Below are positions 17,401 to 25,657 of a DNA stretch of 64,000 bases, piece by piece; the first letter of the stretch is position 1, and every line of letters starts with the position of its first letter. The stretch covers positions 1 through 64,000 of the forward strand of contig NZ_FCOA02000028.1 in assembly GCF_001544875.2 (NCBI RefSeq), given 5' to 3'. Made by a program: the position numbers and the translations under genes. The notes under the pieces were generated by a model, which did not search any database, had not been told where the DNA came from, and saw only the letters and a program-made list of their open reading frames with translations. This stretch comes from Caballeronia hypogeia (lineage in GTDB: Bacteria; Pseudomonadota; Gammaproteobacteria; Burkholderiales; Burkholderiaceae).

Positions 17401-17976
17401 TCACCGTGACTTGCTGCTCCAGAGCCGGACCAGTTCGTCGAAGCCAATCGTGACCGATTCAGGCTTGCCCAACGCCCAGGCGACGACCGCGCCGCCCTCG
17501 ATCGCGTTCAGCAGGATGTTCGCCGCCTTTCGGGCCGCGGGCGCTCCGTCCAGTTCGCGCGCTTTCTTCCCTTGCTGCACGACGCGTTCGAGCCAGTCCA
17601 GATGGATCTGGAAGAACGCTCTGGTCTGATCCTGCATCCGCTCGGGAAGCGCGGCCAGTTCGGCGGCGAGCGCCGTGCAAAGCGGAAACGTGCCGTCGAA
17701 CAACGACGCACTGAACAGTTCGGCATACGCGCTCAGACGTCGCGGCGCGCTCTGGTCATTCCCGAGTATGGCCTCCAGTTCCTCGCGAAAGCGCGCGAGG
17801 TAGTCCTCGACAACTTCCACGCCTAACTGTTCCTTCGTCGGAAAGTGATGATGGATGCTCGCCTTGCGAACGCCCACTTCATCGACGAGATCTGCATAGC
17901 TGAAGTCAGCGTAGCCGCGAGTCCGAAGCAGCCGCTCGGCAAGCGAAAGAATTTTTGTGCGCGTGGTGGTTTCCAT
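17401..17976 (-). CDS. TetR-family repressor
   Basis: A 191-residue protein with a typical N-terminal helix-turn-helix (ADFSYADLVDEVGVRKASIHHHFPTKEQLG, about 20-49) and a helical ligand domain of the TetR_C_16-like type. It resembles regulators controlling AhpD/carboxymuconolactone-decarboxylase or alkene-detoxification genes. ATG 17976 gives the family's usual short lead before the HTH; an in-frame extension upstream to 18084 crosses the operator and is unlikely. It is divergent from the AhpD-like gene, with an inverted repeat between them. Confidence 0.87.
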   Translation of the reverse strand: METTTRTKILSLAERLLRTRGYADFSYADLVDEVGVRKASIHHHFPTKEQLGVEVVEDYLARFREELEAILGNDQSAPRRLSAYAELFSASLFDGTFPLCTALAAELAALPERMQDQTRAFFQIHLDWLERVVQQGKKARELDGAPAARKAANILLNAIEGGAVVAWALGKPESVTIGFDELVRLWSSKSR

Positions 17977-18014
17977 ATTTCCAGGCAGACGAGTTTTCGC
18001 GCACTTTACCATCC

Positions 18015-18061
18015 AGTTGGTAGGTTGGCAATTCATGCTTTCGTTTATCGACCTACCAACT
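18015..18061. promoter_or_regulatory. TetR operator (11-bp inverted repeat)
   Basis: AGTTGGTAGGT (18015-18025) and its exact complement ACCTACCAACT (18051-18061) lie with centres 36 bases apart, between the divergent TetR and AhpD-like genes. Two such arms fit TetR autoregulation and control of the divergent operon. Confidence 0.65.
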
Positions 18062-18105
18062 AGAAGGTTTAGAATTCGACCCACGCTACTTCAACAGGAG
18101 CTCAC

Positions 18106-18438
18106 ATGTTTGACTGGAACAAGTACCGGGGTGATCTGAACGAAAGACTCGCTCAGCTCGGCAAGCTCACTCCATCGACCATGCAAGGTGTCGCGGCGCT
18201 CGCGCAAGCCGGTGAAAAAACCGGCCATCTCGATGCGAAAACGAGAGAGCTGATTGCTCTCGCGGTCGCCGTCACCACTCGCTGCGATGGTTGTATCGCG
18301 TTCCACGCGGCCGAAGCGAAAAAGGCCGGCGCGACGGCAGACGAACTGGCTGAAGCCTTGGGGGTCGCGATCAATCTCAACGCCGGCGCCGCACTGGTTT
18401 ATTCCGCCCGGACGCTGGACGCGTTCGACAAGGCCTGA
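18106..18438 (+). CDS. Carboxymuconolactone-decarboxylase / AhpD-like protein
   Basis: A 110-residue helical protein with the CxxC motif in TTRCDGCIAFHAAEAKKAGAT (about 60-80), a peroxidase-like thiol pair with nearby His, as in AhpD-fold alkylhydroperoxidases. The lactone decarboxylase of the beta-ketoadipate pathway is larger in context and usually lacks this CxxC. It likely reduces peroxides or electrophiles. It is the first gene downstream of the TetR operator and is followed after 28 bases by an OsmC-family gene, another thiol peroxidase, so the pair forms an oxidative-defence unit. Confidence 0.85.
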   Translation: MFDWNKYRGDLNERLAQLGKLTPSTMQGVAALAQAGEKTGHLDAKTRELIALAVAVTTRCDGCIAFHAAEAKKAGATADELAEALGVAINLNAGAALVYSARTLDAFDKA

Positions 18439-18466
18439 CCGCACAACCTTATTCCAGGAGCGACTT

Positions 18467-19015
18467 ATGAACTTGAACGATATCGACGTCAACGCTTTGG
18501 GCGCTTTCGCGAACGACGTAAAACAACGACCTGAAACAGGGACGGCTGGCTTCAAGGTCACGACCAGGTGGGCGAGCCAGACGAAGACTGTGGCGACCGT
18601 TTCCAGTTACCAGCTCGGCGGCAAGACGATCGAGCGTAGTTTCGACATCGCCGCCGACGAACCGGTCGAATTACTCGGAACCAATTCGGCTCCCAACCCA
18701 CAGGAGCTGCTTCTCGCAGCGTTGAATGCTTGCATGTCGGTCGGCTATGCGGCCAACGCAGCCGTGATGGGCATCAAGCTGGAGAAGCTCGAGATCGAGA
18801 GCTTCGGTCAACTCGATCTGCGTGGTTTTCTGGGCCTCGACACATCGGTGAAGCCGGGGTACGAAGAAGTCAGCTATACGGTGCGCATCAAGTCGAATGC
18901 CCCGCGCGAGAAGCTGGAAGAACTTCACGCCATCGTGATGAAAACCTCGCCGAACTATTCCAACTTTGCGACGGCGATTCGCATGGTTCCTCGTCTGGTC
19001 GTCGAAGGCTCTTGA
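18467..19015 (+). CDS. OsmC-family protein
   Basis: A 182-residue protein of the OsmC/Ohr fold. The conserved NPQELLLAALNACMSVGYAA (about 77-96) carries the catalytic-type Cys; the paired N-terminal Cys of Ohr proteins is not seen. Family members reduce organic peroxides. ATG 18467 has CCAGGAG upstream and a fitting N-terminus. It follows the AhpD-like gene closely and precedes the enoyl-CoA hydratase by 36 bases, so it is probably co-transcribed and TetR-controlled. Confidence 0.85.
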   Translation: MNLNDIDVNALGAFANDVKQRPETGTAGFKVTTRWASQTKTVATVSSYQLGGKTIERSFDIAADEPVELLGTNSAPNPQELLLAALNACMSVGYAANAAVMGIKLEKLEIESFGQLDLRGFLGLDTSVKPGYEEVSYTVRIKSNAPREKLEELHAIVMKTSPNYSNFATAIRMVPRLVVEGS

Positions 19016-19051
19016 ACTCATCCGCAACCATTGTTCACCAGGAGATGCGCC

Positions 19052-19873
19052 ATGCTGGAGGATTCAAACGAAGTTGTGCGTTGTGACGTGCGAGAGGGCA
19101 TCGCATGGCTCGTCATCAATCGCCCCGACAAGCTCAATGCGTTGTCGTCCACGGTAGTGATTGCGATGCGGCAGTGGATACAGCAACTGAACGAGGACGA
19201 CGCGGTCCGCGTGATCGTCATCAGGGGAGCGGGTAAAGCGTTTTCGGTCGGCTACGACATTGCTGAAGAGGTGGCGGCCGGCATCGAGCGACCGGAGGAC
19301 TGGCACAACGCGCTCACGCGCAACGTGGATCTGTCGATGTCCGTATGGGCCTCGCACAAGCCGACGATCGCGGCAGTCGACGGCTGGTGTCTGGCCGGCG
19401 CATGCGAACTCGCGATGGCTTGCGACATGATCGTCGCCACCGAGCGCTCACAGTTCGGCGAGCCGGAAATCCGCTTCGGTTCGGGGCCTGTCACCATCCT
19501 GATGCCGTTTCTCATCGGCCAGAAAAAGACCAATGAACTGCTTCTGACAGGCGACGTGATTTCAGCAGCGGAAGCGGAAAAGATCGGGATGATCAACCGT
19601 GTCGTTTCCGCGGACGAACTGATCGAGACTGTCGACAAGCTCGCCCGGAAGATCGCCGTCACGCCCAATATCACCTTGAAGCTCACGAAGATCGCGCTGA
19701 CCCGCGCGTATGAGGCAATGGGCTTGCGTCAGGCCGTCAATGCAAATCTGGACGTGGCCGCGACGCTCAACGCGGCCTACTCGCCGGAGAAGTCCGGGTT
19801 CGCTCAACGGGTCAAGGAAGAGGGGCTTCGCAAGGCGCTCGACTGGCGCGACTCACGTTACGGGAAGCTCTGA
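19052..19873 (+). CDS. Enoyl-CoA hydratase / isomerase (crotonase family)
   Basis: A 273-residue crotonase with INRPDKLNAL, the oxyanion strands GKAFSVGYDI and WCLAGACELAMACD, and FGEPEIRFG, so both catalytic glutamate positions of hydratases are filled. It probably hydrates a trans-2-enoyl-CoA. AGGAG lies seven bases before ATG 19052. It is paralogous to the crotonase at 27160-27975: both share the FGEPE-(I/L)-(R/K)-FG core and a WRD-(S/R)-R ending. It lies 36 bases after the OsmC gene and about 100 bases before an acyl-CoA ligase. Confidence 0.88.
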   Translation: MLEDSNEVVRCDVREGIAWLVINRPDKLNALSSTVVIAMRQWIQQLNEDDAVRVIVIRGAGKAFSVGYDIAEEVAAGIERPEDWHNALTRNVDLSMSVWASHKPTIAAVDGWCLAGACELAMACDMIVATERSQFGEPEIRFGSGPVTILMPFLIGQKKTNELLLTGDVISAAEAEKIGMINRVVSADELIETVDKLARKIAVTPNITLKLTKIALTRAYEAMGLRQAVNANLDVAATLNAAYSPEKSGFAQRVKEEGLRKALDWRDSRYGKL

Positions 19874-19973
19874 TTTGTTCGATGGCGAAGGTGCGGTCGG
19901 CGATAGTGCGATATCGCCGGTCCGCAATCTTGCGCACAACAATATGTAGTCCGTATTAGTGAAGGAGACATCG

Positions 19974-21644
19974 ATGAAAAGTACGATGCAGGCGAATCAA
20001 CTCGGCCTTGCGTTGTTGTTGCGTCATGCATGTCGTGTGAATGGACGGTCGAGAATCGTATCCGTCACGGCCGATGGCCTTCGTGTCGAACAGACCTTCG
20101 CGGAGCTGGCTCAGCGCGCGGGACGACTCGCACATGCGCTCGAGGAGCGCGGCTTTCCGGCCGGAACGGTCGTCGGCACGCTGGCCGGTGCGTCTCGCGA
20201 GCATCTGGAGGCGTATCTCGGCGTTCCGGCGAGCGGCCGCATCCTTCACACGATCAATGTGAGGCTGCATGCGGATCAGCAGGCCTACATCGCCGAACAT
20301 GCGAATGACGAGGTCGTCATTCTCGATAGCCAGAACCTCGAAGGGTTTGCATCTTTCGCGCATCGACTTCCGAAGCTGAGGCTCGTGGTGACCGTGGGTT
20401 CGCGAGCGGCGAGCGTCGCGCCGCAAGTGCCGTGCGAAACCATCGACTACGAGATGCTGCTCGCCGAAGGCGCGCCTCGCATCGACTGGCCAGACATCGA
20501 CGAGAACGAGGCCGCCATCATCTGCTTCACCGGCGGGACGACCGGATTGCCGAAAGGCGTCGCCTATAGCCACCGCTCGATCTGGCTACAGGCGATGAGC
20601 ATCTGCACCGCGAACTCCGTGGGCCTCAGCAGCAACGACTGTCTGTTGCCGGCCGTGCCGCTCTATCACGTCAACGGCTGGGGCCTTCCGTTCGCCGCAT
20701 TGATGGCCGGTTGCGATCTGATTCTTCCGGGTGCGTCAATGCATCCATCGGCTCTGATCGCGCTCATCGAGGCCGAATCTCCCACGATCGCCGCCGGCGT
20801 GCCGACCATCTGGTCCGATGTCCTCTCCGAGATGCGCGCGCGTGGCCTGAGCCGTCTTGGCCGGCTCAAGTCGGTGAGTTGCGGAGGGGCGCAAGTGCCG
20901 CACCGGCTCATCGATGATTACGCGGCGCTGGGCATCGGCATGGTTCAGGCGTGGGGCATGACGGAGACCTCGTCCATGTCCGCGATCGCGCAAACGCCGG
21001 CGTGGGTGAGCAGCGCGGATGACCGACACCGCTGTGCATCGGCTCAGGGGAGAGTGGTCTGCGGACTCGAAGTGCGCGTGTCCGATCTCGACGGCGCCAC
21101 GCTGCCAACCGATGGCGTTGCCGTCGGCGAGATACAGATTCGCGGGCCCTGGGTTACGCAGTCTTATCTGGATGTCGAAGACCAGAATCACCTGCAGGAT
21201 GGATGGCTTCGCACTGGCGACCTCGGCACCGTGGATTCTGACGGTTTCATCCGCCTCACCGACAGACTGAAGGACGCCATCAAGTCGGGCGGTGAGTGGA
21301 TTCCGTCGCTGGCGCTGGAAAGCGCGATTCGAAGTCATCCATCGGTTCTGGATGTCGCCGTCATCGCGGTGCCGGATGAGCGCTGGCAGGAAAGGCCCGC
21401 TGCCATCGTCGTCTTGAAGCCTGACGAGACGGCGAGCGCACCCGCGCTGCGCGCGCATCTGCTCGGCAAGGTCGCGAAATGGTGGATTCCCGAGCATTGG
21501 GCATTCACCGACGCAATTCCGCGAACTTCAGTTGGCAAGATCGACAAGAAGCGCATCCGCGAGATCGCCGGTGCATCGATACCCTGGACGCTGACGGCGA
21601 ATCAGGAGGGCGCCTCGACCTCGGCCGCTCCATCGATGCGTTGA
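19974..21644 (+). CDS. Acyl-CoA synthetase (AMP-dependent, long-/medium-chain type)
   Basis: A 556-residue adenylate-forming ligase. The P-loop FTGGTTGLPKGV is near 189, the adenine motif WGMTETSS near 325, GWLRTGDLG and the hinge in RLKDAIKSGGEWI further on, and the C-terminal lysine motif PRTSVGKIDKKRIRE at about 524. The string VPLYHVNGWGLPF is typical of fatty-acyl ligases. It activates a carboxylic acid to its CoA thioester in the cytosol. ATG 19974 has GAAGGAG upstream. It follows the crotonase and faces the convergent MaoC gene. Confidence 0.88.
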   Translation: MKSTMQANQLGLALLLRHACRVNGRSRIVSVTADGLRVEQTFAELAQRAGRLAHALEERGFPAGTVVGTLAGASREHLEAYLGVPASGRILHTINVRLHADQQAYIAEHANDEVVILDSQNLEGFASFAHRLPKLRLVVTVGSRAASVAPQVPCETIDYEMLLAEGAPRIDWPDIDENEAAIICFTGGTTGLPKGVAYSHRSIWLQAMSICTANSVGLSSNDCLLPAVPLYHVNGWGLPFAALMAGCDLILPGASMHPSALIALIEAESPTIAAGVPTIWSDVLSEMRARGLSRLGRLKSVSCGGAQVPHRLIDDYAALGIGMVQAWGMTETSSMSAIAQTPAWVSSADDRHRCASAQGRVVCGLEVRVSDLDGATLPTDGVAVGEIQIRGPWVTQSYLDVEDQNHLQDGWLRTGDLGTVDSDGFIRLTDRLKDAIKSGGEWIPSLALESAIRSHPSVLDVAVIAVPDERWQERPAAIVVLKPDETASAPALRAHLLGKVAKWWIPEHWAFTDAIPRTSVGKIDKKRIREIAGASIPWTLTANQEGASTSAAPSMR

Positions 21645-21677
21645 CTCTTCCGGGCACCGGGCCTGATGCCTCACGCC

Positions 21678-22124
21678 TCAGGCTTGCTTCAACGGCATGG
21701 TGTAAGTCGTCGCGGTGCCGCTCAGGCAAACCTCGCCTTTCTGATTGGTGACGGAGACTTCCACGTTGCAGATGGGCTTGTCTTCACGCACGGACTTCAC
21801 TTCGACGCGACCGGTCACCGTGTCTCCAACGAGCACGGCCTTGGAGAACTTGAGCTCCATCCCGAGGAATACGGTGCCCGGACCCGGCAACGCCTCGGCG
21901 ACGATGGCGTTGAGCATGCCGGACGTGACGCCGCCTTGCACGATCAGACCGCCGAAAGGGGATTGCTCCGCGAGTTCTTCATCGTAGTGCAACGGATTGC
22001 GGTCGCCCGTGATTTCCGTGAACAGTTCGATGTCGCGCTTGCTCATCGTTTTCTGGCGCTCGGCGCTCGAACCCACCGCGGGCATTCCGTTGAGGGTTTT
22101 GCTCCAGCCATTGTCTCCGCTCAT
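21678..22124 (-). CDS. MaoC-family (R)-enoyl-CoA hydratase-like protein
   Basis: A 148-residue hot-dog protein with the hydratase-2 motif FTEITGDRNPLHYD (about 35-48), whose Asp and His are catalytic, and FGGLIVQGGVTSGML. It would form (R)-3-hydroxyacyl-CoA or act on an acyl-CoA intermediate. The start has AAGGAGAAAGC upstream. The gene is 34 bases after the TetR gene on the same strand, and both are divergent from the AtoE carrier unit. Confidence 0.82.
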   Translation of the reverse strand: MSGDNGWSKTLNGMPAVGSSAERQKTMSKRDIELFTEITGDRNPLHYDEELAEQSPFGGLIVQGGVTSGMLNAIVAEALPGPGTVFLGMELKFSKAVLVGDTVTGRVEVKSVREDKPICNVEVSVTNQKGEVCLSGTATTYTMPLKQA

Positions 22125-22158
22125 GCTTTCTCCTTGATCTTGGGTTCAACAACTGTAC

Positions 22159-22770
22159 TCAACGTTTGTCGCGAGGCGTGAGATGCGCGAGAAACGCAGC
22201 GCTCGCGTCATCCAGCGGCTCTCTGGACTTTTCGAGCTTCGAGCACATCACCGCGCCTTCCCATGCATTCCAGAAGTATCGCGAAAGCGCGGCGGTGTCG
22301 GCATCCGCGCGAATTTCGCCACTGGCCTTGCCTTCCTCCAGACACGCACGAATTCGGCCGCGCCAGTCCTGCAGAACGTCCATGAGGGCACGGCGGAAGG
22401 TTTCGTCCAGCGCGGCCAGTTCCTGGCTCAGATTGCCGACGAGGCAACCACGCTTGAACTTGTGCCGCTGCATGCCTATAGCGGCGTCTTCCGTGAACGC
22501 CTTGATGCGTTCGAGCGGCGAGAGGCTCGCGTCTTTCAGATGCATGTCCAGCTTCTTCGCGAAGTACTCGTGATACGCCTGGATGACCTCCAGGCAATAC
22601 GCGTCCTTGCTGCTGAAGTAGTAATGAAACGAGCCTTTCGGCACGCCGGCGAGCGCGACGAGTTCATCGAGCGAGAAGTTATGAAAGCCCTTCTCGGTGA
22701 GGATCGCGACACCGAGCCGGATCAGCTCGGAGCGGCGGCCACTATCTCTTTTGGTTGCAACCGTTGCCAT
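22159..22770 (-). CDS. TetR/AcrR-family repressor
   Basis: A 203-residue protein. N-terminal HTH: FHNFSLDELVALAGVPKGSFHYYFSSKDAY (about 27-56), close to the AcuR/NemR type, followed by a helical ligand-binding part. The operator-like inverted repeat at 24111-24162, between the neighbouring MFS and AtoE genes, is a likely target. AcuR-type regulators control acrylate/propionate genes, and an AcuI-like reductase (28011-29006) belongs to the unit on the other side, so an acyl-CoA or acrylate-type ligand is plausible. Confidence 0.85.
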   Translation of the reverse strand: MATVATKRDSGRRSELIRLGVAILTEKGFHNFSLDELVALAGVPKGSFHYYFSSKDAYCLEVIQAYHEYFAKKLDMHLKDASLSPLERIKAFTEDAAIGMQRHKFKRGCLVGNLSQELAALDETFRRALMDVLQDWRGRIRACLEEGKASGEIRADADTAALSRYFWNAWEGAVMCSKLEKSREPLDDASAAFLAHLTPRDKR

Positions 22771-22804
22771 GGTTCTGACGTCCTTCGAATGATTGATGCT
22801 TTTT

Positions 22805-24031
22805 CTACCAGCGCGGCTGTTTCTTCAGAAGCGGACTCATCGCGATCAGGCCGAACAGCGGGCCCGGCAGCAAGAGCAGCGAACTCCACGCACCCAACGC
22901 GTGATACACACTCGTCGCCGAAAAGATCGAGCAGGCGGAGATGAAGAAACCGAGACTGTTTTGTATCGTCAGCGCGCCGCCGACCCGTTCGGGCGGACAG
23001 GCGCGCACGGAAAGCGCGGAGAACTGCGGTGAATCGGCGACCACGCTCACGCCCCAGATCAGCAGCACGGCGAGTTGCGCATAGGCGGGCGCTTTATCGG
23101 CGAAAAACGGGTAGAGCAGACAGATCGATCCCGACACGAGAAGCGCGGCGAACGCCGCGCGCGCACTGCCGAAACGCTTGCTGAAAGCGCCGCCGGCGAC
23201 ACAGCCCAGCGCGCCGATCCCGATCACCGCGAAGGACCACAGCGCGACGTCCCGCGTGGACGCCGCAGCGCCGCTCTGCAGTGCATGAACGACGAGCAGC
23301 GGCACGAGCGTCCAGAATGCGTAAAGCTCCCACATGTGACCGAAATAGCCGAATGCCGCGGCGCGGAATTCGGGTGATCGAAATACCGAGCGGGCGTTGC
23401 CCACGCCTGCCTTCGATTGAGCCCGGCGTGCATGCGGCCCTTCGCCGAGCGTGAGCACCATCGCCGCGCCGATGAGCGCCAGCAGCGACGACGCAAGCAC
23501 GACTGTCTGCCACGGCAGCGCGTCGAACGCGCCGCGTATTGCATGTACAGAAGCCGTACCCAGCGTCAGCATCGCGACGAGCCACGCGAGCGTCTGCGCG
23601 GCGCGGGCAGGCGCCCAGGTCACGAGCAGCTTCATGCCGAGCGGATAGATGCCCGCGAGCGCGACGCCCACGCCGAATCGAAACACGACCGCCGATGCGA
23701 AGCCCGAGCTGCACAAGGCAAAGAGCGCATTCAGCACCGCGCCGAGCACGCCGCATGCGGCGAAAACGCGGCTCGTCGGCAATCGGTCCGCGATGCCCGT
23801 AAAAGCCGAAATCAAGGTCCCGACGATAAACCCGGCCTGCACGGAGTTCGTGAGCCAGCCCATTCCCGATGCGGTGAGGTGCCACGACAACTGCAGATCG
23901 TGCATGGCGGCGTTCGCGCTGAACCATAGCGACGTGCCGAACAACTGCGCGAGCGCGATCACCGCTATTGCGCGATTGGCGCGCGACGCCGCCAGCGCTT
24001 CTGTTCGATCCGCGCCAAGTCCGGTGCTCAC
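22805..24031 (-). CDS. MFS transporter
   Basis: A 408-residue, twelve-helix major-facilitator carrier. It shares long blocks with the MFS protein at 30218-31462, including LAQLFGTSLWFSAN and LAGIYP-GMKL, so the two are paralogs. Substrate unknown. The start is GTG at 24031 with GAGGAG eight bases upstream. It lies 34 bases before the TetR gene and is divergent from AtoE across the inverted repeat, so MFS-TetR-MaoC may be one unit that includes its own repressor. Confidence 0.82.
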   Translation of the reverse strand: MSTGLGADRTEALAASRANRAIAVIALAQLFGTSLWFSANAAMHDLQLSWHLTASGMGWLTNSVQAGFIVGTLISAFTGIADRLPTSRVFAACGVLGAVLNALFALCSSGFASAVVFRFGVGVALAGIYPLGMKLLVTWAPARAAQTLAWLVAMLTLGTASVHAIRGAFDALPWQTVVLASSLLALIGAAMVLTLGEGPHARRAQSKAGVGNARSVFRSPEFRAAAFGYFGHMWELYAFWTLVPLLVVHALQSGAAASTRDVALWSFAVIGIGALGCVAGGAFSKRFGSARAAFAALLVSGSICLLYPFFADKAPAYAQLAVLLIWGVSVVADSPQFSALSVRACPPERVGGALTIQNSLGFFISACSIFSATSVYHALGAWSSLLLLPGPLFGLIAMSPLLKKQPRW

Positions 24032-24110
24032 TCGAAAGTCTCCTCAAAGGTCATGTCCGTTGCCTGGTCGAGCCGCGTCAGTACTTTCCCGGAACCACTA
24101 TAGGTTTTTG

Positions 24111-24162
24111 TAGACGACCAGTCAACTAGGGGCTATAACGTCCCTAACTGACCGGTCGTCTA
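24111..24162. promoter_or_regulatory. Operator-like inverted repeat between MFS and AtoE genes
   Basis: TAGACGACCAGTCA (24111-24124) and TGACCGGTCGTCTA (24149-24162) are complementary at 13 of 14 positions, centres 38 bases apart, in the divergent promoter region. Size and spacing suit a TetR-family repressor, probably the product of 22159-22770. Confidence 0.65.
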
Positions 24163-24220
24163 GTACCTCGCCCACATGACTGAGCGACATGAAACGCATC
24201 AGACAACGGAGACATGAGCA

Positions 24221-25612
24221 ATGGAAAAGGTGAACGCAGGAGCAGCGTCGTCAATGAACAGGCCCGTGCGATCCTACGGGCTACGCGGATTCACGCGCGT
24301 GTGCGTGGTGCTTGTCGAGAAGGTGATGCCGGACCCGTTCGTCATCGCTGTATTGCTTACGTTGCTGACGTGCGTGCTCGCGGTTGCGCTCGCGCCGCAT
24401 GGCGATATCGGCACGGTTGTGACGAGCTGGTATGACGGCGTCTTCAAGATCGCGAGCTTCGCCTTTCTGGTCGCATTGACGCTCGTCACGGGACACGCAT
24501 TGTCGACCTCGAAGCCCGTGTCGATGTTGCTCAGGAAGGTCGCGTCGTATCCGACGACCGCCGCGGGCGCGATGACGCTCACCTTCTTCGTCTCGATGGC
24601 CAGCGGCCTGCTCAACTGGGCGGTCGGTCTGGTCGTCTCCGCGTTGTTCGCCCGCGAGATCGCCAAGCGTGTGCGAGTGGACTTCGCGTGGCTGGTCGCG
24701 GCGGCGTACGCGGGCTGGTCGTTTTATCCGTGCGGCCTTTCCAGTTCCATCGCCCTCTTGAGCGCGACCAATGGCTCGCCGCTGAACATCATCGAGAAGG
24801 TGACCGGCTCGGTGCTGCCGATGCGGGAATTCCTGCTGTCGCCGTTGAACTTCGTTCCGGTCATCGTGCTCGGCGTGCTGGTTCCGCTCGTGTTTCGAAT
24901 GATGAAGCCGCATGACAACGAAACCATCGCGGCCGATCCGGCGAAACTCATCGAGGAAGACACCGTCGATGTCTCGACTGAACGTCCGAAGACGTTCGCC
25001 GCGTGGCTGGATCACGGATGGGTACTTAACCTGATTCTCGTCGTGCTGGGGATGGGCTATATCGTGATGAAAGTCATGGCCGGCAAGTTCACGATGGACC
25101 TGAACATGCTCGTCATGATCTTCCTTATCCTCGGTCTGGTGACGCACTGGACGCCGCGGGCCTACCTCACCGCAATCAACAACGCCGCGAGAGTCGCCGG
25201 TCCCGTGCTGCTTCAGTTTCCCATCTACGGCGGCATCATGGGCGTCATGACAGTGACGGGCCTCGCCGACGAAATGGCGAAATGGTTCATCAGCTTTTCG
25301 ACCACGCACACGCTCCCGTTCTGGACCTTCGTCTCGTCCGTGCTCATCAGCATGTTCGTGCCGAGCGCGGGCGGACACTGGATCGTGCAGGCGCCGTTCG
25401 TCGTGCCCGCGGCCCAGCATCTCGGCGTCTCGCAGCATGCGGTCGCCATTGCCGTCGCGCTCGGCGAAGGCGTGGCCGATATGGTGCAGCCGATGTGGGT
25501 CATTCCGCTGCTCGCTATCGCCGGCGTGGGCATGGGCCGGGTGATGGGCTTCACCGTCATCATCTTCTTCGTCATGCTCGCGGTAATGGGAGGCACGCTC
25601 CTTCTGCTGTAA
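24221..25612 (+). CDS. atoE: Short-chain fatty acid transporter, AtoE family
   Basis: A 463-residue multi-helix membrane protein matching the AtoE family: VLVEKVMPDPFVIAVLLTLLT at the N-terminus, MASGLLNWAVGLVVSALFAREIAKR, and PSAGGHWIVQAPFVVPAAQHLG towards the end. AtoE proteins import acetoacetate and other short-chain fatty acids. It opens the operon that continues with acyl-CoA ligase, enoyl-CoA hydratase and AcuI-like reductase, as expected for uptake and activation of the same acid. The ATG at 24221 is used; an ATG at 24254 is also possible. Confidence 0.88.
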   Translation: MEKVNAGAASSMNRPVRSYGLRGFTRVCVVLVEKVMPDPFVIAVLLTLLTCVLAVALAPHGDIGTVVTSWYDGVFKIASFAFLVALTLVTGHALSTSKPVSMLLRKVASYPTTAAGAMTLTFFVSMASGLLNWAVGLVVSALFAREIAKRVRVDFAWLVAAAYAGWSFYPCGLSSSIALLSATNGSPLNIIEKVTGSVLPMREFLLSPLNFVPVIVLGVLVPLVFRMMKPHDNETIAADPAKLIEEDTVDVSTERPKTFAAWLDHGWVLNLILVVLGMGYIVMKVMAGKFTMDLNMLVMIFLILGLVTHWTPRAYLTAINNAARVAGPVLLQFPIYGGIMGVMTVTGLADEMAKWFISFSTTHTLPFWTFVSSVLISMFVPSAGGHWIVQAPFVVPAAQHLGVSQHAVAIAVALGEGVADMVQPMWVIPLLAIAGVGMGRVMGFTVIIFFVMLAVMGGTLLLL

Positions 25613-25657
25613 GCGACTCGTTCAATCATTCGCATACTTTGGTGTCACTGAACGCTC

